The notes under the pieces were generated by a model. That model saw only the letters and a list, made by a program, of their open reading frames with translations. It did not search any database and had not been told where the DNA came from. Shown here in pieces: positions 1 through 5,264 of a stretch of DNA of 5,264 bases. Origin of the DNA: an uncultured Bacteroidales bacterium (GTDB taxonomy: Bacteria; Bacteroidota; Bacteroidia; Bacteroidales; Lentimicrobiaceae); contig CALMDN010000227.1 in the NCBI GenBank assembly GCA_937864935.1, forward strand, positions 1 through 5,264, in the 5' to 3' direction. A program made the position numbers and the translations under genes. Positions within the stretch are counted from its first letter, which is position 1. The number at the start of each line of letters is the position of its first letter.

Positions 1-858
1 GTTGTAAAGCCCTTCCACCACAAGGTACAACCCATTCTTCGTGATGTAATCGGCCGATGCCGCTGCAACCAAGTGGTAACTGCTGAGACTGCCGGCCTGG
101 CTGAAACAGGTAATTTCGCCCTTGAAACCGGCAGGCCCCAGGTGGCCGGCCCATCCGCCGCCCAGTGCAAGGCGGTTGCGGTAATACCCGGCGATAAACT
201 GCAGATCATACCCCTTTAAATTGAACGCATACAGCAAGGCTCCGATGGATTCCGCGATGCGGCCGGCCGGAGCAAAAGCGGCTTCCAGACGGTTCATCCC
301 CGATGGAAAATACTGCACCCTGACGGCATCAGCCCCCGGCCTTTCGGGATAGTCGAAATCGAAAAACGAATAGGTGTTGAACAGATCGTTGGGATTGCTC
401 ACCATATTGATTCCCCAGTTGATGCGCTGCCGTCCGGCCCTGAACTGCCACTTATCACGGCTGTGCTCCAGGTAAAACCGATCGGCCATCAGATGGATGA
501 GACCGTGATCGTTGCCGAATTTCTCAGCCACCGAAAGGTCAAGCCAGTTGTTGCCTTTCCTGAAGGAGGATTCGCCGGCCAGCAATCCCCATCGGGTTTG
601 CCCGGCCATCACCCGGTTTCTGAGTTCAAGCCGAAGTTGTGTGGTGTTGCTGATGCGGGCAGAAACATTGAACCTGAAGGTAGCCAGGTTTTCAAACGAA
701 GCATTTCCGCCTCTGACCAGGCTGAGGTAGGGAAGCTCCCTGAGGTAGCCGCTGCAGGTAAGCACCTTTGCCGTGTCGGTATCCTGGGCAGCAAGCACGG
801 CGGAAAACGAGACAAAGATTGCCAGCGCAAGGGATTTCGTTCTGCCTCTGACGCCCAT
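1..858 (-). CDS. Exported outer membrane beta-barrel-like protein, 3' end beyond window
   Basis: The frame is open for 286 codons from an ATG at 858 to the left edge without a stop, so only the N-terminal part is present. The ATG overlaps the stop of the upstream ATPase gene by one base (TGATG), which supports both start choice and translational coupling. Residues 1-24 form a signal peptide: basic MGVRGRTK, hydrophobic LALAIFVSFSAVLAA, then a Q. There is no lipobox. The mature part alternates polar and hydrophobic residues in short aromatic-rich strands (FRFNVSARI 61-69, TQLRLELRNRV 73-83, YDLQFIAGYY 217-226), as expected for an outer membrane barrel. A conserved-looking core has GRQRINWG (142-149), NPNDLF (155-160) and RPGADAVR (173-180). 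This pattern recalls DUF1302 or alginate-export type barrels, but that resemblance is from memory. Its operon position suggests it is the outer membrane end of the pathway. Function is inferred; a structural or porin role is possible. Confidence 0.85.
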   Translation of the reverse strand, partial: MGVRGRTKSLALAIFVSFSAVLAAQDTDTAKVLTCSGYLRELPYLSLVRGGNASFENLATFRFNVSARISNTTQLRLELRNRVMAGQTRWGLLAGESSFRKGNNWLDLSVAEKFGNDHGLIHLMADRFYLEHSRDKWQFRAGRQRINWGINMVSNPNDLFNTYSFFDFDYPERPGADAVRVQYFPSGMNRLEAAFAPAGRIAESIGALLYAFNLKGYDLQFIAGYYRNRLALGGGWAGHLGPAGFKGEITCFSQAGSLSSYHLVAAASADYITKNGLYLVVEGLYN

Positions 859-1547
859 CACTTTTCAAAATGCTGATCTTCAACAATGCTGCCATCCACC
901 AGGGTAATCACGCGTCGTGCCCGGTCGATCACCCGCTGATCGTGGGTGGAGAACAGCAGGGTGATGTTCTCTTCCCTGTTCAGCCTGAGCATGATGTCGA
1001 GCAGGTTGAAAGCCGATTGTGTATCGAGGTTGGCTGTGGGTTCATCGGCCAGCACAAAACGGGGATTGGAAGCCAGCGCCCGGGCAACCGCAACCCGCTG
1101 CTGCTGTCCGCCCGAGAGTTTCTGCGGACGCACATCCGCCTTGTCGGCCAGGCCAACCTGTTCAAGCAGTTCCCTGGCCCTCTTCTCCATTTTGTCTTTC
1201 GGATAATTCTGCAACAGCATGATGAAGGACACGTTCTCGATGGCCGTGAGTACCGGGATCAGGTTATAGGACTGAAAAACAAACCCGATGTTGCGCAGCC
1301 TGAAATCAATCAGCCGGCTCTCTTTCATACCGGTAATCTCGGTGTCGTCGATGAATATCTTACCGGAAGTCGGCTGATCCAGGCCTCCCAGCATATTCAG
1401 CAGGGTGGTTTTGCCGCTTCCCGAAGGTCCCACAATGGCGGTGAATTCACCTTCTGAGATCTCCAGATTCACATTAACCAGCGCTTTTACCGGAACCACC
1501 AGGTGATTGTAGGTTTTTGAAAGATCGTGGGTGCGTATAACTTTCAT
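858..1547 (-). CDS. LolD/MacB-family ABC transporter ATP-binding protein
   Basis: This is a complete 229-residue nucleotide-binding subunit, close to the usual LolD length of about 230. All ABC motifs are present: Walker A GPSGSGKT (40-47), Q-loop Gln92, signature LSGGQQQR (144-151), Walker B FVLADE with catalytic Glu169, D-loop ANLD (172-175) and H-loop His202. The LGGLDQPTSG stretch after Walker A and the short form without extra C-terminal domain are typical of the LolD/MacB/FtsE branch that drives type VII mechanotransmission ABC systems rather than classical importers. It should sit on the cytoplasmic face as a dimer, hydrolysing ATP to move the periplasmic parts of the two permeases encoded just upstream. 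The ATG lies 26 bases after the preceding permease stop, with no strong Shine-Dalgarno sequence. The stop overlaps the start of the barrel gene by one base. The family call is secure; LolD orthology is not established. Confidence 0.95.
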   Translation of the reverse strand: MKVIRTHDLSKTYNHLVVPVKALVNVNLEISEGEFTAIVGPSGSGKTTLLNMLGGLDQPTSGKIFIDDTEITGMKESRLIDFRLRNIGFVFQSYNLIPVLTAIENVSFIMLLQNYPKDKMEKRARELLEQVGLADKADVRPQKLSGGQQQRVAVARALASNPRFVLADEPTANLDTQSAFNLLDIMLRLNREENITLLFSTHDQRVIDRARRVITLVDGSIVEDQHFEK

Positions 1548-1573
1548 GACTCTGTGTTTTTTCTGAACGAAGT

Positions 1574-2791
1574 TTACCGGATTGCTTCCGAAGGCCTGAG
1601 CTTTAATGCTTTCATTGCAGGGTACAAGGCTGAGAGCACCGAGGTCAGCAAGACCAGCAACACGATGTTTTCGGCGAACCCGGGAAAAAGCTCAGGATAA
1701 ACTACAGCACTGATTCCGTAATCAGAGAGGGTGTTTCCCCCGACGCCTGAGAAATCAATGCCCGTGTGCGAAGTAATATAAATGGTGATTCCCGAAAGGA
1801 TTCCGCCGGCCAGGGCTCCGGTGATTGTCAGGAAAGTGGTTTCCAGCAGGATCATAGAGAAGACTTTTACCTTGTTCATCCCCACGTCCATCAGCATACC
1901 CAGCTCCCTTGTCCTTTCGAAAACGGTCATCATCATGGTGTTGAGCAATCCGAAAGCCAGCGCCAGCATGATGATCACGAGCAATACCATCATCGTGGCA
2001 CCCGCCATTTCATTCATATAAAGCAGATCGGGGGAGATCTGCCCCCAGAATCGTATTTCACTTTCAGGAAACTGCTTTCTCAGGGCTTCAACCGCCGGGT
2101 TCACCTGATCAATGTTGTGCATCAGCACCGCTATCTCGTTGATGATTGACTCATCACCCGTGAGGGTCTGAAGATCGCGCTGCCTGACATATACCTGTGT
2201 CTCGTCGAGCATGCTGTGGGTTGTCCGGATGATCCCCTGAACCCGGAAAGAGGCGCTGACAATCTCGCCTTCAACATCTGTAAAAGTGAGAATGATCCTT
2301 GATCCGGGCTTCAGCCTGAGCTTGTCTGCCAGTTTTTTGCCGATCAGTACCGGATTACGCCCGCCCGCGGTAAGGTAAGTGCCGGAAATAACGGTCGTTG
2401 AGAGCCGGGTTGTGGCTGCCTCCTGAACCGGGTTAATGCCCAGGATTCTGACGCCTTTGGTCAGGGTAGCCGTGGCAATCATCCCGTTGACCATTGTTCT
2501 TGATGAAAAAGCCTTCACCGAAGAATCCTGCGCCAGGACCCTTTCAATCTGATCAGCCCTGAGGATTCCGTAGCGGATGTTGTCATCCTTTAAAAACTTA
2601 GGGTTATGCACCTGAAGATGCGACACCTGGGTTTCTATGGAACTGGTAAACCGCTGTTTCATCATTCCGGCTGAAATGGATGTGGCAAAAATACCACCCC
2701 ACAGTCCCACGGCGATGGCCAGGAGGATGGTAAGGCTTCGCGGCTTGTTACGCCAGACATTGCGCCATGAGATCACGATGATGGTTTTCAT
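1574..2791 (-). CDS. FtsX/LolC-E-like ABC transporter permease (second permease)
   Basis: This 405-residue membrane subunit has the four-helix layout of the FtsX/MacB/LolCE family. An amphipathic cytoplasmic N-terminus (SWRNVWRNKPR, 8-18) leads into TM1 (about 21-43). A periplasmic domain of about 220 residues (about 44-262) follows, then TM2 (about 264-288), TM3 (about 312-338) and TM4 (about 373-393). The cytoplasmic loop after TM2 carries the family's coupling signature ERTRELGMLMDVGM (292-305), and the C-terminus ends LKLRPSEAIR, a typical FtsX-family ending. The four-helix plan separates it from importer permeases. It should pair with the other permease and the ATPase. Its ATG is three bases after the preceding stop (TGACCCATG), so the two permeases are almost certainly translationally coupled. 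Substrate cannot be read directly; the LolA-like neighbour favours a lipid or lipoprotein. Confidence 0.93.
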   Translation of the reverse strand: MKTIIVISWRNVWRNKPRSLTILLAIAVGLWGGIFATSISAGMMKQRFTSSIETQVSHLQVHNPKFLKDDNIRYGILRADQIERVLAQDSSVKAFSSRTMVNGMIATATLTKGVRILGINPVQEAATTRLSTTVISGTYLTAGGRNPVLIGKKLADKLRLKPGSRIILTFTDVEGEIVSASFRVQGIIRTTHSMLDETQVYVRQRDLQTLTGDESIINEIAVLMHNIDQVNPAVEALRKQFPESEIRFWGQISPDLLYMNEMAGATMMVLLVIIMLALAFGLLNTMMMTVFERTRELGMLMDVGMNKVKVFSMILLETTFLTITGALAGGILSGITIYITSHTGIDFSGVGGNTLSDYGISAVVYPELFPGFAENIVLLVLLTSVLSALYPAMKALKLRPSEAIR

Positions 2792-2794
2792 GGG

Positions 2795-4021
2795 TCAGCG
2801 GTTTGATCGTTCAACGGTTTTCATTCTGAAAATTTTATACACCGGATAGAAGCCGATGATTACAGCCATGACAAAAACTATCAGCGCCTGGGTTAGGAAA
2901 ATCTTTGGGTCAGCGGAAAATGGCAATACCGGCTCAAAACCGTACTGAAGGATCATTTCGGCAAGATCACCCTTCAGGGGTATCGGATGGTGGTGGTACC
3001 AGGCCACCACAGGCAGGGCCAGCACCGCCCCGGCTATGGCTCCCGTAAAACTGATGAAAAGACTCTCAAGCAGGCACACCATGGCGAGCCTGCGTCGTTT
3101 CATGCCAAGCGAAATCAGCATGGCAAATTCGGCGTTCCGTTCGATCATCATCGAAAGTATGGTTCCGAAAATACCGAATGCAATCACAATGTAGAGAATA
3201 TAAATGATCACCATATTGCTGGCTGTATCAAACTCCATCAGACTGAGCAGATCCTGAAGTAGGTATTTCCAGGATCTGACCACATACCAGTTACTGTCAA
3301 CGGCCGCACTTAAATCTTCTGTCAGCCGGTCAGCATCGCCGGGATCTGCCGGCATGACGATGAGGGAAGTCAGCCTGTTTTCGGCTCCATAAAAATCCTG
3401 CGCAGCTGACAAAGGCATGTAGACGGCATTGTTGTTCAGTTCGGGAATCCTCAGACGCACAATCCCTTTTACGGGATATTTACCGGCGGCCATGCTGCCC
3501 TGGTAGCCCTGGCCAATCAGCACCAGGGTATCGCCGACACGGGTCTTCAGCAATCCGGCAAGGCCTTCTGCCACAAGCACTGCATGGTCAGATGCGGCCA
3601 GGTAACGCCCTTCAACCACCTGCTCGGGCAGGCTGTTGAACCTGTTCTCGGTTTCCGGATCAATTCCTGTGACCATGGCTCCCCGGGTTGCCGCTTCGGT
3701 TGACGCAAGGGCGAAACTCTGGATGCGGGGAACAGTGTAAGCGATCCGCTTCAAAAACGGCCTGACAGAAATCAGCAGGCTGTCGCTTACCAGCAGGGAA
3801 TTGTCCATCGAAGGCTCTTCCTCATACAGTACATCCTGAATCTGAAGATAACCCGTACTGAACCTGACCATGTTGTCGATCATCAGCTCATAGCTTCCCT
3901 GCTGAAACGACTGCGCATTGATGGCCAGGGCCACGGCGAAAAATACCGAAGCAATGGTAATCATTGTTCTTCTCTTACTCCGCCAGAGGTTGCGCCATGC
4001 AAGTGTGACCAGAATTTTCAC
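2795..4021 (-). CDS. FtsX/LolC-E-like ABC transporter permease (first permease, GTG start)
   Basis: This 408-residue protein has the same topology as its neighbour. The N-terminal LAWRNLWRSKRR (7-18) leads to TM1 (about 19-37), a periplasmic domain (about 38-267), then TM2 (269-292), TM3 (about 314-341) and TM4 (about 372-396). The loop after TM2, ERNAEFAMLISLGM (294-307), matches the family coupling helix but lacks the usual RE-G-L core. The tail MKTVERSNR has lost the P-x-EA-I/L-R ending seen in the second permease. A short segment after TM3 contains WYHHHPIPLKGD (341-352), a His/Pro-rich periplasmic patch. The start is GTG: an in-frame TAA at 4034-4036 precludes a longer ORF, and the next Met (residue 20) would delete the conserved N-terminal amphipathic motif. 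Divergence from the second permease indicates a LolC/LolE-style heterodimer rather than a recent tandem duplication. Family is confident; specific role is inferred. Confidence 0.93.
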   Translation of the reverse strand: MKILVTLAWRNLWRSKRRTMITIASVFFAVALAINAQSFQQGSYELMIDNMVRFSTGYLQIQDVLYEEEPSMDNSLLVSDSLLISVRPFLKRIAYTVPRIQSFALASTEAATRGAMVTGIDPETENRFNSLPEQVVEGRYLAASDHAVLVAEGLAGLLKTRVGDTLVLIGQGYQGSMAAGKYPVKGIVRLRIPELNNNAVYMPLSAAQDFYGAENRLTSLIVMPADPGDADRLTEDLSAAVDSNWYVVRSWKYLLQDLLSLMEFDTASNMVIIYILYIVIAFGIFGTILSMMIERNAEFAMLISLGMKRRRLAMVCLLESLFISFTGAIAGAVLALPVVAWYHHHPIPLKGDLAEMILQYGFEPVLPFSADPKIFLTQALIVFVMAVIIGFYPVYKIFRMKTVERSNR

Positions 4022-4057
4022 GTCCTTTTGCTTTTACTTTTCAGGATGATCTGCCTT
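4022..4057 (-). promoter_or_regulatory. A-rich leader / atypical ribosome binding region before the GTG start
   Basis: The 36-base gap between the LolA-like gene and the first permease is the largest non-coding stretch in the window. Read on the minus strand it holds three successive 6-base AAAAGN units (4041 down to 4024), the last being AAAAGG, ending two bases before the GTG. The AGGA-like element is too close to the start for a standard Shine-Dalgarno. Bacteroidota often initiate from A-rich leaders instead, which fits. No stable hairpin or T-run is seen, so nothing suggests a terminator here and read-through is expected. Confidence 0.35.
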
Positions 4058-4807
4058 TTATTTGATGCTTTTTAAATGCTGAACAGAGAAAAACTCATCG
4101 CTGAGCGGGGGATTGAATTCAATTTTCGTGATGGTGATGATGGTTTTGTTGCCTTTTTTATCGGCCGGAATCATTTCCATAACCGACGGCAGTTCCCTTC
4201 CGCCCAGCCTGATGATGTTGCGCTGAATGATTGTGCTGGCCAGATTCATCTCTTCATCATAATTCTCGGTCCTGAGCTGCAGATAGCTGTCTTTGCTCAC
4301 CCACATCAGCACCTTGCTGTAAACCACCGATGATTCAGGTTTCGGGATCAGCTCAATGACGTAGCAATCGGTTCCTTCCATCTTTTCAGTCCTCAGCAGC
4401 CTGTGGGTAAAATCATCGATGCTGGAGCTTCCGCGCACAAGATCATCGTTGGTGAAATCAGACCCCATCCACGACTGTGACATCATCGACGGGGGCATTT
4501 TGACCATTCTGTCGATGGAAGGCAGGTAATTCCATATCTCCTTCTTCCTTTTCAGGAAACCGGTTCCTTTATCCTTTGCCGGAGAGGTAATGAATACCAG
4601 TGAATAGTCGTCACCCTTGCTCCAGATTTTCATACCGATATCCCTGGTATAGCGGGGTCTGACGGTGGTCATGTTCATCTCCATGTAACTGGCATCACCC
4701 TTCATTTTATCTTCCATACGGCTGATAATTTCGCGGGGATTCTGGGCAATGGCCAGTTCTGAAATCACGAAGAGCGTTACAATAAGAAGTTTAAGAGTGG
4801 GTTTCAT
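4058..4807 (-). CDS. LolA-like periplasmic outer membrane lipoprotein-sorting protein
   Basis: The ATG at 4807 gives a 249-residue precursor. An upstream in-frame ATG at 4900 was rejected because it would add 31 charged, polar residues before the signal peptide and extend the overlap with the regulator. Residues 1-21 (MKPTLKLL..., ending ELAIA) form a signal peptide with AIA before Gln22. There is no lipobox Cys, so the product should be soluble in the periplasm. The mature protein has the pattern of the LolA_like/'outer membrane lipoprotein-sorting' family (PF17131 type, from memory): WNYLPSIDRMVKMP (92-105), hallmark QSWMGSDFTNDDLVR (111-125), CYVIELIPKP (148-157) and C-terminal NPPLSDEFFS (232-241). 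The fold is expected to be a curved beta-sheet holding acyl chains. At about 228 mature residues it is longer than classical LolA (about 180), so it is a related carrier rather than LolA itself. It overlaps the regulator by 17 bases and precedes the permeases, its likely partners. Confidence 0.9.
   Translation of the reverse strand: MKPTLKLLIVTLFVISELAIAQNPREIISRMEDKMKGDASYMEMNMTTVRPRYTRDIGMKIWSKGDDYSLVFITSPAKDKGTGFLKRKKEIWNYLPSIDRMVKMPPSMMSQSWMGSDFTNDDLVRGSSSIDDFTHRLLRTEKMEGTDCYVIELIPKPESSVVYSKVLMWVSKDSYLQLRTENYDEEMNLASTIIQRNIIRLGGRELPSVMEMIPADKKGNKTIITITKIEFNPPLSDEFFSVQHLKSIK
4791..4807 (-). other. 17-base gene overlap (regulator stop / LolA-like start)
   Basis: The LolA-like ATG (4805-4807) lies inside the last codons of the regulator, which ends with TAA at 4791-4793 in a different frame. 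The 20 bases before the ATG contain no purine-rich Shine-Dalgarno sequence. Re-initiation by ribosomes finishing the regulator is therefore a plausible way to start translation. The overlap is direct; the coupling is inferred. Confidence 0.6.
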
Positions 4808-5264
4808 CGGCTGGATTGTTGATGGTTGGTATTGAAATGCTTTCTCTGTTTTCTGATGCTGTCCCCGGATGATCCTGAGACAGTTCCTTTTCCCAGGCAT
4901 CCATAATTACCGGAACCATCCGCTCGGAAAAATGATAGAAGCGCATGGCCATCCTGAGCCATTCTGCGCTGCTGTCGGCTTTGTTGCCACGCATTTGCAG
5001 GGCCTTTTCAAACAACCGGGTAAACAGTCCGATGGCCCCTGAACGGGCCCTGATGTGTTCCGCCCAGGAAACATTGTTGTTGAGCGTATAATAGGTCTTT
5101 CTGTCGTAGGGCAAGGAAACAGCCCTGAGGTAATTCATCTGCTGAAGCACTTTCAGATTTGTACTGATGCTGCTTTTGCTGGCTTTCAACCCCCTCACCA
5201 GATCGTCGAATGATATCCTGGTGGATTCATGTACCATGAGAAAACCAAGTATCCTTCCGGCCAT
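4791..5264 (-). CDS. MarR/GbsR-type winged-helix transcriptional regulator, 5' end beyond window
   Basis: The visible 157 residues contain a winged helix-turn-helix. ISFDDLVRGLKASK (17-30) covers helix 2 and the turn, SSISTNLKVLQQMNYL (31-46) is the recognition helix, and RAVSLPYDRKTYYTL (47-61) forms the wing with the RK-YY signature of GbsR-like proteins. A helical region (about 67-129) probably provides dimerisation, followed by a polar, probably disordered tail (130-157). The ATG at the window edge (5262-5264) begins MAGRILGFL. In this family a similar segment lies inside the first helices, usually after a short N-terminal helix and a G-x-P-R-like stretch, so this Met is probably internal and the gene continues beyond the window. 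The stop lies 17 bases inside the LolA-like gene, so the regulator is cotranscribed with the transporter and may control its own operon. The ligand is unknown. Confidence 0.85.
   Translation of the reverse strand: MAGRILGFLMVHESTRISFDDLVRGLKASKSSISTNLKVLQQMNYLRAVSLPYDRKTYYTLNNNVSWAEHIRARSGAIGLFTRLFEKALQMRGNKADSSAEWLRMAMRFYHFSERMVPVIMDAWEKELSQDHPGTASENRESISIPTINNPADETHS

Noticed and set aside
463..876. 137-codon plus-strand ORF and overlapping short minus-strand ORFs over the left end
   Set aside because: They overlap the uninterrupted minus-strand barrel frame from 858 to 1, which has a signal peptide and strand-like pattern and is coupled to the ATPase gene. The others lack any such support.
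870..1457. 195-codon plus-strand ORF opposite the ATPase gene
   Set aside because: It lies entirely antisense to a gene with all ABC motifs. Its translation shows no domain, no signal peptide and no regular hydrophobic pattern, so it is a shadow ORF.
2686..2693. Minus-strand TATTTTTG matching the Bacteroidota -7 element TAnnTTTG
   Set aside because: It lies inside the second permease coding region, has no TTTG element at the expected distance upstream, and no gene starts nearby downstream. Chance match.
858..4021. MacAB-type antibiotic or peptide efflux pump
   Set aside because: The ATPase and permeases are separate polypeptides, there are two different permeases, and no HlyD/MacA adaptor or TolC homologue is in the operon, whereas a LolA-like carrier is.
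4040..4057. Imperfect palindrome AGGCAGATCATCCT in the 36-base gap as an operator or terminator
   Set aside because: Only 10 of 14 positions are symmetric, it would form no stable stem and has no T-run, and it lies in the middle of an apparent operon.
4808..4900. Upstream ATG giving the LolA-like protein 31 extra N-terminal residues
   Set aside because: The extension is polar and charged and would bury the signal peptide. The internal Met at 4807 gives a textbook signal sequence and a shorter overlap with the regulator.
5262..5264. ATG at the right edge as the true start of the regulator
   Set aside because: The sequence after it (MAGRILGFL) resembles an internal helix of MarR/GbsR proteins rather than their N-terminus, so the gene most likely continues outside the window.

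Overview
The window looks like a compact piece of a Bacteroidota-type chromosome. The reasons are indirect: base composition is balanced, recognisable Shine-Dalgarno sequences are almost absent, leaders are A-rich, signal peptides end just before a Gln, and the gene set resembles ABC/LolA-like loci common in that phylum. The phylum call is inference from pattern recognition, not a search result.

All six credible genes lie on the minus strand and read from the right edge to the left edge as one tightly packed unit. In transcription order they are: a MarR/GbsR-type winged-helix regulator (4791-5264, N-terminus beyond the window); a LolA-like periplasmic 'outer membrane lipoprotein-sorting' protein (4058-4807); two different FtsX/LolC-E type permeases (2795-4021, GTG start, and 1574-2791); a LolD-like ATPase (858-1547); and the N-terminal 286 residues of an exported, probably beta-barrel outer membrane protein (1-858) that runs off the left edge. 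The junctions are a 17-base overlap, then gaps of 36, 3 and 26 bases, then a 1-base TGATG overlap. Non-coding DNA totals about 65 bases, so a single polycistronic mRNA is very likely. Its promoter is probably upstream of the right edge and its terminator beyond the left edge.

The genes suggest a complete trans-envelope pathway. An ATPase with two non-identical permeases would extract a lipid or lipidated substrate from the inner membrane. A soluble LolA-fold carrier would take it across the periplasm, and a barrel protein would act at the outer membrane, all under an autogenously placed regulator. No HlyD/MacA adaptor and no TolC-like gene is present, which argues against a MacAB-type efflux pump. 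The cargo and inducer cannot be read from the sequence.

No RNA gene, mobile element, CRISPR array or convincing terminator was seen. Plus-strand ORFs appear to be antisense shadows of the minus-strand genes.
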